Source of the DNA: UBA12087 sp964370815
Lineage (GTDB): Bacteria > Chloroflexota > Anaerolineae > Anaerolineales > Villigracilaceae
Direction of reading: 5' to 3'
Length of the DNA stretch: 64,000 nt
Assembly: GCA_964370815.1 (NCBI GenBank)
Contig: CAYJKQ010000004.1
Location: forward strand, 124,001 to 188,000
A program made the translations under genes and the position numbers. Shown here piece by piece: positions 58,887 to 64,000 of this stretch. Each line of letters starts with the position of its first letter. Position 1 is the stretch's first letter. The notes below the pieces were generated by a model, which was given only the letters and a program-made list of their open reading frames with translations, was not told the origin of the DNA and made no database searches.

Positions 58887-58959
58887 GCCACCGTAGCTCA
58901 GTTGGCAGAGCAGACGTTTCGTAAACGCCAGGTCAAGGGTTCGACTCCCTTCGGTGGCT
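58887..58959 (+). tRNA. tRNA-Thr (anticodon CGT)
   Basis: A 73-base cloverleaf: acceptor GCCACCG/CGGTGGC, D arm GCTC...GAGC, anticodon stem GACGT/ACGCC (one A-C mismatch) with loop TTCGTAA, T arm AAGGG/CCCTT. CGT decodes ACG. CCA is not encoded (reads CCT). A TATAAT box (58865-58870) lies 16 bases before it. The next 260 bases up to the uridine kinase promoter hold nothing recognisable. Confidence 0.93.
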
Positions 58960-59223
58960 CCTTACTTAGCATGTGACAACGAACGGTTTAATTTATCACT
59001 GAATGTAAGTTTTGTCACTAATTGATTTTTCATACAAGAAATTTCCCGTTGGAAAACAACTATATTACTGTAAGATCGTCGCTTAAAACTCTTTTTCTAA
59101 TGATAAAGAACAAGATGATTAATTTTATATTCTTGAAAAGATTTTACTTATGGAATCGCTATTAATCAAGCAATTCCAACAACGATAATTCAATCCATTC
59201 ATTTTAATCATTCTACATCAAGG

Positions 59224-59229
59224 TATAAT
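59224..59229 (+). promoter_or_regulatory. -10 box of the uridine kinase gene (predicts leaderless mRNA)
   Basis: TATAAT, six bases, then the ATG at 59236, so +1 coincides with the start codon. There is no Shine-Dalgarno between them. Confidence 0.6.
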
Positions 59230-59235
59230 TGCCCA

Positions 59236-59862
59236 ATGGTTGAACAGACTCCTCCATTGATCATAGGTATTGCAGGTGGATCCGGTTCTGGGAAAACAAC
59301 GGTGGCACAGAGCATACTTCAACGTGTCGGCCCTGAACGGATAGCTTACCTCCAACATGATGAATATTATAAGGATCTGAGTGGTCTTCCCCCAACCCAA
59401 CGTGCAGCAATAAACTTTGACCACCCAAATTCGTTGGAAACAAGTATGCTTGTGCAACACATCGAACAATTAAAACAAGGGCAACCGGTTAAAGTTCCTA
59501 TCTATGATTTTTCTACCCATAGCCGAACTAACCAAACATTTACGGTTAATCCACGTCCTGTAGTACTTGTCGAAGGGATTTTAATATTTACAGAACCTAT
59601 CTTGCGAGAGCTATTTGATGTAAAGATATTCGTGGATACAGATCCAGATCTTCGTTTTATTAGACGTCTTCAAAGGGATATCTCTGAACGAGGGCGACTA
59701 ATGGAAACGGTTGTCTCCCAATATCTAACAACAGTCCGACCTATGCACCTTGAATTTGTCGAACCATCCAAGCGTTATGCTGATGTGATCATTCCAGAAG
59801 GTGGTTTTAATACTGCCGCTCTGGACATGGTTGTATCGCGGATTGAAAGCCTGCTCCAATAA
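59236..59862 (+). CDS. udk: Uridine kinase
   Basis: A 208-residue P-loop kinase. The Walker A motif is IAGGSGSGKTTVAQ; further family marks are QHDEYYKDLSGL, FDHPNSLETSMLVQHIEQLK and the lid FIRRLQRDISERGR. It phosphorylates uridine and cytidine in pyrimidine salvage. The start is the ATG six bases after a TATAAT box, so no leader. It is followed by a cyclophilin gene 28 bases on with its own ribosome binding site. Confidence 0.93.
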   Translation: MVEQTPPLIIGIAGGSGSGKTTVAQSILQRVGPERIAYLQHDEYYKDLSGLPPTQRAAINFDHPNSLETSMLVQHIEQLKQGQPVKVPIYDFSTHSRTNQTFTVNPRPVVLVEGILIFTEPILRELFDVKIFVDTDPDLRFIRRLQRDISERGRLMETVVSQYLTTVRPMHLEFVEPSKRYADVIIPEGGFNTAALDMVVSRIESLLQ

Positions 59863-59889
59863 CCCCACATTAGAAAGGAATTTGTTTTT

Positions 59890-60405
59890 ATGGCAGCTAG
59901 TAAGCAATGGGCAACTCCTCCTCAAATGAAAATCGATATCAGAAAAAAATATATTGCAACCTTTAGCACTGAATTGGGTGACATTGTTATAGAATTATTT
60001 GCAGACAAAACTCCAAAAACAGTAAATAATTTCGTATTTCTTTCTCAAGAAGGATTTTATGATGGAACCATTTTCCATCGCGTGATAGCTGATTTCATGG
60101 CACAAGGAGGCGATCCCACCGGCACCGGAAGAGGTGGACCTGGATATCAATTTGCAGACGAATTCCATCCTTCACTTAAGCATTCAAAACCAGGCATCCT
60201 TTCCATGGCAAATGCTGGTCCGGGGACAAATGGATCTCAATTTTTTATTACACATATACCTACTCCTTGGCTGGATAATAAACATAGCGTTTTTGGACAG
60301 GTAACATCTGGCATGGATATTCTTCTCTCAATTTCTCCCCGGGATCCAATGCATCCGGAACATCCGGGAGTTATTCTTAAGACTGTCACAATCACAGAAA
60401 TTTAA
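59890..60405 (+). CDS. Cyclophilin-type peptidyl-prolyl isomerase
   Basis: A 171-residue cytoplasmic cyclophilin. The active-site stretch FHRVIADFMAQGGDPTGTGR includes the catalytic Arg and the Phe, Met and Gln that bind proline; NGSQFFITHIPTPWLDNKHS is the second conserved block. It has no signal peptide. It helps protein folding by isomerising X-Pro bonds. AGAAAGGA precedes the ATG at some distance. Nothing is missing compared with short bacterial cyclophilins. Confidence 0.94.
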   Translation: MAASKQWATPPQMKIDIRKKYIATFSTELGDIVIELFADKTPKTVNNFVFLSQEGFYDGTIFHRVIADFMAQGGDPTGTGRGGPGYQFADEFHPSLKHSKPGILSMANAGPGTNGSQFFITHIPTPWLDNKHSVFGQVTSGMDILLSISPRDPMHPEHPGVILKTVTITEI

Positions 60406-60410
60406 GCAGA

Positions 60411-60965
60411 ATGGCTAAAAGTAACGCCGAGAATCGAGTTTTTTTCGTTCTGCGTTTACTCGCGTTTCTATTTGTCATTAGTCTTAGTCTATTAATTTAT
60501 ATCAATAGTGATCAAATAAAGGAATTTGAAGCTTATGGATATCCGGGTATTTTCCTAATAACACTATTGGCAAACTCAACAGTTTTTCTCCCAGCGCCTG
60601 GAATTGCTATTGTATTCACAATGGGTAGCGTTCTTAACCCTTTTTGGGTCGCATTGGTTGCCAGCGCTGGGGGAGCCTTGGGGGAAATATCCGGCTACCT
60701 GGCGGGTTTCAGCGGTCAGGAAATTATTGAAAAGATCAATATATATCAGAAGATCGAACCATTTGTGCGTCGCTTTGGAGGGTTCGCGGTGTTAATATTT
60801 GCTGCGATCCCAAATCCTTTTTTTGATTTGGCGGGGATTTCCGCAGGTGGGCTTAAAATATCCTTTCGTCGCTTTCTTTTTTTTTGCTGGATAGGCCAAT
60901 TAATCAAAATGACCTGTTTCTCAATAGCTGGTTACTATTCAATCAATTGGATCGCAGGAAGATGA
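60411..60965 (+). CDS. VTT-domain (DedA/SNARE-associated) membrane protein
   Basis: A 184-residue membrane protein with about five helices. The VTT core is visible in VFLPAPGIAIVFTMGSVLNP, GGALGEISGYLAGFSGQ and FGGFAVLIFAAIPNPFFDLAG, including the re-entrant loop prolines. The family includes lipid-carrier and phospholipid scramblases. It starts five bases after the cyclophilin stop and may share its transcript. It is closest in size to YqaA-like members. Confidence 0.85.
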   Translation: MAKSNAENRVFFVLRLLAFLFVISLSLLIYINSDQIKEFEAYGYPGIFLITLLANSTVFLPAPGIAIVFTMGSVLNPFWVALVASAGGALGEISGYLAGFSGQEIIEKINIYQKIEPFVRRFGGFAVLIFAAIPNPFFDLAGISAGGLKISFRRFLFFCWIGQLIKMTCFSIAGYYSINWIAGR

Positions 60966-60998
60966 TCCGGAAAAAGATAATTAATTAAAGGAGAATCA

Positions 60999-62357
60999 AT
61001 GACAGCTTACCCTAAAATAGATTCTTATCTTGAAGATAATCTTGATAAAAGTATTTCTGAACTATGTTTGCTTGTTGCTCAACCTAGCGTCGGAGCTCAG
61101 AACCTTGGGATGATAGAATGCGCTGAATTAACCGCCGAGTTAATGAGGAAACGAGGATTTGAAACCCGTTTAATGGCCACAGGAGGTGCTCCAATCGTAT
61201 TTTCGGAGAGAAAAGGCTCTAAAAACAAAACCTTACTTTTTTATTGCCATTATGATGTGCAACCCGCTGAGCCTTATGATCTCTGGGATACACCTCCCTT
61301 TGAGCCAAGTTTGCGCGATGGGAAATTATATGGTCGAGGTGTCGGTGATGACAAAGGTCACATCACCAGCCGTCTCTTTGCCATAGATGCCATTCTGAAC
61401 CAGTTTGGTGAACTACCATGTAATATTAAATTCATCATTGAGGGTGAGGAAGAAACTGGAAGCATTCACCTTCCGGATTTTATCCGTAACAACAAGGAGC
61501 TATTGGCTGCAGATGGATGTATTTGGGAATTTGGTGGAGTTGACCATGAAGAAACTCCATTAGAGTATCTGGGGTTACGCGGTATTTGTTATGTTGAATT
61601 ATCGGTTACTACTGCTCAACTCGATGTCCATTCCGGTTTGGGGGGATCGATCTTCCCAAACGCTGCCTGGAGATTGGTTTGGGCATTAAACACTCTTAAA
61701 GATAGAGATGAACACATTCTTATCCCTGGTCATTATGACAATGTTGTGCCCCCTACTGAACGTGATCGACAATTAATGGAACTTCTTCCTGAAACTGCAA
61801 CTGAATATAAGAACCGTTATGGGGTAGACCATTTCATTAGTGGGTTAACAGATGGAGTTGATCTGCGAATTGCAGAGGTCTTTGAACCTACATGCACAAT
61901 CTGCGGAATAACATCCGGTTACCAGGGTCCTGGATCAAAAACCGTACTTCCAGCCAAAGCATCCGCAAAAGTTGATTTTCGCCTGGTACCCAATCAAACC
62001 ATCGATCAAGTTCTTAAACAATTAAGAGCTCATTTGGATAACAAAGGATTCCAAGATATTGAGATCAATTTTCTTGGTGGAGGTCCAGCTGCACGTACAG
62101 ATCCAGACGATCCTTTTATTAAATTAGTTTTAGAAACTGCCAGGCAAGTTTATGGTGTGGATATGAAAATAATCCCCCTATCTGGTGGTTCGGGACCAAA
62201 TTATCCTTTTGTCCACGATTTGGGACTACCTGTGGCAACTGCCGGAATGGGATACCCCGATTCGCGCAGCCATGCCCCCAATGAGAATATTCGCATCGAT
62301 TTATATCTCAAGCATGCCAAACACATGGCCTACTTGATAAAAGCATTTGCAGAATAA
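60999..62357 (+). CDS. M20-family metallopeptidase/dipeptidase
   Basis: A 452-residue di-zinc peptidase. The metal ligands lie in FYCHYDVQP (His), GRGVGDDKGHI (Asp), IEGEEETGS (general base Glu and ligand) and SRSHAPNEN (final His). A dimerisation lid sits between about residues 190 and 330. Such enzymes cleave dipeptides or acyl-amino acids; the exact substrate is not predictable. AAAGGAG precedes the ATG. It is followed by a convergent gene 32 bases away. Confidence 0.91.
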   Translation: MTAYPKIDSYLEDNLDKSISELCLLVAQPSVGAQNLGMIECAELTAELMRKRGFETRLMATGGAPIVFSERKGSKNKTLLFYCHYDVQPAEPYDLWDTPPFEPSLRDGKLYGRGVGDDKGHITSRLFAIDAILNQFGELPCNIKFIIEGEEETGSIHLPDFIRNNKELLAADGCIWEFGGVDHEETPLEYLGLRGICYVELSVTTAQLDVHSGLGGSIFPNAAWRLVWALNTLKDRDEHILIPGHYDNVVPPTERDRQLMELLPETATEYKNRYGVDHFISGLTDGVDLRIAEVFEPTCTICGITSGYQGPGSKTVLPAKASAKVDFRLVPNQTIDQVLKQLRAHLDNKGFQDIEINFLGGGPAARTDPDDPFIKLVLETARQVYGVDMKIIPLSGGSGPNYPFVHDLGLPVATAGMGYPDSRSHAPNENIRIDLYLKHAKHMAYLIKAFAE

Positions 62358-62389
62358 GTTCTCATTTGCCATGAAATAAAGTTTATTGG

Positions 62390-63148
62390 TTATTTTACCT
62401 GACGCATATTCCTGGTTTTTCTATTTGCTCGAACCGGTTCTTTCTTCAATTCTGCTATTTCATCAGAGGTAAGGTAACGCCATTCACCAGGTTTCAAACT
62501 CCCCAACAACAAAGTAGCTATGCGCACTCGAATAATGGTCACAATTGGCAATCCAGTAAGCTTACCCATCTCCCGGATCTGCCGCTTTCTTCCTTCACGC
62601 AAAATCACGCGGAGCCAAGCCCCCTTCCCTGAAGCAGATACGAACCACACACCAGCAGGTTTTGTTCGGTACCCATCTTCCAGAACAACTCCCTTTCTCC
62701 ATAAATCTATTTGTGCTTCATCCGGATGACGTGCCACCAGAACACGATATTCTTTCTCATGTTCATATCTTGGATGGGTTAATCGATTAGCCATCTCACC
62801 ATCATTTGTGAGAAGGATCAATCCTTCGGAATCCACATCCAATCTGCCAACTGGATACAAAGTGCCTTCAACTCCCACCAAATCCCGCACAGTTCTGCGT
62901 TGCTCTGGTGTCGTAACTGCAGAAATGACATTACGCGGTTTGTATAATGCTATGTAAGTACACGTCTCTGGAAAATCCACCTTGTGTCCATCAACAGTAA
63001 TCTCATCAATTCCTGCTTCTGCCTTATCACCCAATGTGACTGCTTTCTTATTGACACGCACTCTATTGGCAATGATCAATTGTTCGCAAGACCGTCGTGA
63101 ACCAAATCCAGCTCGAGCAAGGATTTTTTGTAATCTTTCTGGGGTCAT
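62390..63148 (-). CDS. RluB-type pseudouridine synthase
   Basis: A 252-residue protein. An N-terminal S4 RNA-binding domain (RLQKILARAGFGSRRSCEQL) is followed by the RsuA/RluB/E/F catalytic domain with the Asp in GRLDVDSEGLILLTNDGEM and a basic end (EGRKRQIREMGKLTGLP). It modifies uridine in rRNA. The S4 sequence and length are closest to RluB, which modifies 23S rRNA near the peptidyl transferase region. It is directly downstream of scpB with one base between them, the usual scpA-scpB-rluB neighbourhood. Confidence 0.92.
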   Translation of the reverse strand: MTPERLQKILARAGFGSRRSCEQLIIANRVRVNKKAVTLGDKAEAGIDEITVDGHKVDFPETCTYIALYKPRNVISAVTTPEQRRTVRDLVGVEGTLYPVGRLDVDSEGLILLTNDGEMANRLTHPRYEHEKEYRVLVARHPDEAQIDLWRKGVVLEDGYRTKPAGVWFVSASGKGAWLRVILREGRKRQIREMGKLTGLPIVTIIRVRIATLLLGSLKPGEWRYLTSDEIAELKKEPVRANRKTRNMRQVK

Positions 63149-63149
63149 A

Positions 63150-63713
63150 TTATTCCTTTAATTGAACTTCGCCGGCTTTATCATCAGAGGCAGTTAATTT
63201 GGGCAATACATCTAATGAACTTAAACCAAAGTATTGCAGAAAATCTGTAGTTGTTTCATACAAAATCGGTCTCCCGGGGCTTTCTGACCGACCAGTCTCC
63301 TGGATCAATCCTTTATTTAGCAGACTTCTTAAAACAGCATCACTATTCACGCCGCGAATGGCATCGAGACTTGGTCGAGTTACCGGTTGTTTGTACGCAA
63401 CGATTGCCAGTGCCTCCAGGGCAGCTCGACTTAATCTGCTGGTTACTTCCAGCCCAAGAAATAATTCGATAATCTCTGCTTTTTCAGGTGCCGAAACAAG
63501 TTGTATCTTGCCAGAATGTCGCTGCAAACGAATGCCTCCATCCAGGTAATTTTCTTGAAGGATAAGGATTAATCCTTCAACTTCTGAGGTTGTAATACCC
63601 ATAACTGAGGCGAGCTGGGAAGGAGAAACTGGTTCTACAGCTACAAAAAGCAAGGCTTCAATCGAAGAAATCAATTCCGAATGAATTTTCTGCAGGTTTT
63701 CAGATTCGCTCAT
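63150..63713 (-). CDS. scpB: Segregation and condensation protein B
   Basis: About 187 residues of two winged-helix domains, starting MSESENLQKIHSELISSIEA. The frame is open to 63830, but ATG 63713 is preferred since the extension is not protein-like and overlaps a divergent promoter. Family marks are EALLFVAVEPVSPSQLA and AALEALAIVAYKQPVTRPSL. ScpB with ScpA and Smc compacts and separates chromosomes. scpA would be expected just upstream but the next gene is divergent, so scpA is elsewhere. Confidence 0.93.
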   Translation of the reverse strand: MSESENLQKIHSELISSIEALLFVAVEPVSPSQLASVMGITTSEVEGLILILQENYLDGGIRLQRHSGKIQLVSAPEKAEIIELFLGLEVTSRLSRAALEALAIVAYKQPVTRPSLDAIRGVNSDAVLRSLLNKGLIQETGRSESPGRPILYETTTDFLQYFGLSSLDVLPKLTASDDKAGEVQLKE

Positions 63714-63721
63714 GCTATAAT
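63713..63721 (+). promoter_or_regulatory. Extended -10 promoter of the lipoprotein gene
   Basis: TGCTATAAT in the form CATGCTATAAT, overlapping the scpB start codon on the other strand. It lies about 40 bases before the lipoprotein ATG. Confidence 0.6.
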
Positions 63722-63759
63722 TACTCCCGTTCCAGTTCTCTTTAATATTCTGAGGTTTC

Positions 63760-64000
63760 ATGCATAAGAAAAAAAATCCCGTGTTCGTGGCAGTACTTGT
63801 GTTAATCATTACAATGGCTTGCATGATCAATATCGGTGGACCCGATTATCCTAAAATCAAGATCCCAGTATCCACCGAAGAGGTCATAAATATGCAAGAG
63901 CAGATTCGAGAAGCGCTACTAGGCGGAACAGAATCCAGCCAAATCACACTTTTTTTTACAGAATCACAGTTGACATCATATTTGGCATTCAAACTTGATT
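63760..64000 (+). CDS. Lipoprotein, N-terminal part (cut by window edge)
   Basis: A frame from ATG 63760, with GAGG five bases upstream, runs off the window after 80 codons. It starts MHKKKNPVFVAVLVLIITMA followed by Cys, a lipoprotein signal peptide with lipobox TMAC. The mature part (INIGGPDYPKIKIPVSTEEV and later TLFFTESQLTSYLAFKLD) is not a family I recognise. It probably sits on the outer face of the membrane. The rest is outside the window. Confidence 0.7.
   Translation, partial: MHKKKNPVFVAVLVLIITMACMINIGGPDYPKIKIPVSTEEVINMQEQIREALLGGTESSQITLFFTESQLTSYLAFKLD

Noticed and set aside
58796..58891. Upstream extension of the GT4 glycosyltransferase
   Set aside because: It overlaps tRNA-Thr and the conserved GT4 start begins at 58795 with AAGG upstream.

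Overview
The window is a compact, moderately AT-rich bacterial chromosome segment. Gene content suggests a member of the Chloroflexota, most likely Anaerolineae-like. The hints are a str-S10 operon with a standalone rpoB next to it, several large GT-C type membrane glycosyltransferases, an EF-Tu with the G3-region variant DMPGHRDY, SelB, and a split biotin-dependent acyl-CoA carboxylase. This placement is inference; no rRNA gene is present to confirm it. A run of ten N in homopolymer-rich sequence near 51.7 kb shows that the sequence is a scaffolded draft or metagenome assembly.

Layout. 1-11.6 kb (minus strand): a fused str-S10 ribosomal operon (rpsL-rpsG-fusA-tuf-rpsJ-rplC-rplD-rplW-rplB-rpsS, the last cut by the window edge), preceded by rpoB under its own sigma70 promoter and with no rpoC next to it. 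11.7-17.5 kb (minus): a Flp-type pilin, a soluble DegS-like histidine kinase preceded by a tiny open frame, and a three-gene set of multi-pass GT-C glycosyltransferases. 17.5-24.2 kb (plus): a complete Asp/Asn tRNA-charging operon, aspS-gatC-gatA-gatB-asnS. It sits behind a 28-codon leader peptide rich in Asn codons, with a terminator and a competing antiterminator helix, which is the architecture of classical ribosome-mediated attenuation. 24.2-24.8 kb: a 6S RNA gene and a second structured, non-coding stretch that resembles part of the glmS ribozyme core.

24.8-41 kb: an EamA permease, glutamine synthetase, a cold-shock type DEAD-box helicase, a phospholipid pair (PlsC-like acyltransferase and diacylglycerol-kinase family), an orphan three-gene membrane module related to complex I/Mrp antiporter subunits, a long coiled-coil protein followed by selB, a SRAP protein, an MFS exporter, a LysM/M23 envelope peptidase and tRNA-Val. 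41-50 kb: a second lipid kinase, an AlaX editing protein, an IscA/ErpA-like protein, an SH3-domain surface protein, a zinc-ribbon protein, an acyl-CoA dehydrogenase, a zinc-type alcohol dehydrogenase family protein and another GT-C protein. 50-54.5 kb: the acyl-CoA carboxylase operon (carboxyltransferase, biotin carboxylase, separate biotin carrier) with a CYTH protein. 54.5-64 kb: murI, a C26 amidotransferase, rplS, tRNA-Arg, a NYN-LOTUS protein, a GT4 glycosyltransferase, tRNA-Thr, uridine kinase, a cyclophilin, a VTT protein, an M20 peptidase, rluB-like, scpB and the start of a lipoprotein.

The strongest new-looking signal is the Asn-codon leader peptide/attenuator in front of aspS-gatCAB-asnS. 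It fits the operon's function: AspRS carries the residues of a non-discriminating enzyme, so the operon encodes both the direct and the transamidation route to Asn-tRNA(Asn). A second pattern is a set of promoters whose TATAAT box lies exactly six bases before an ATG, which predicts leaderless mRNAs. No CRISPR array, transposase or prophage was seen.
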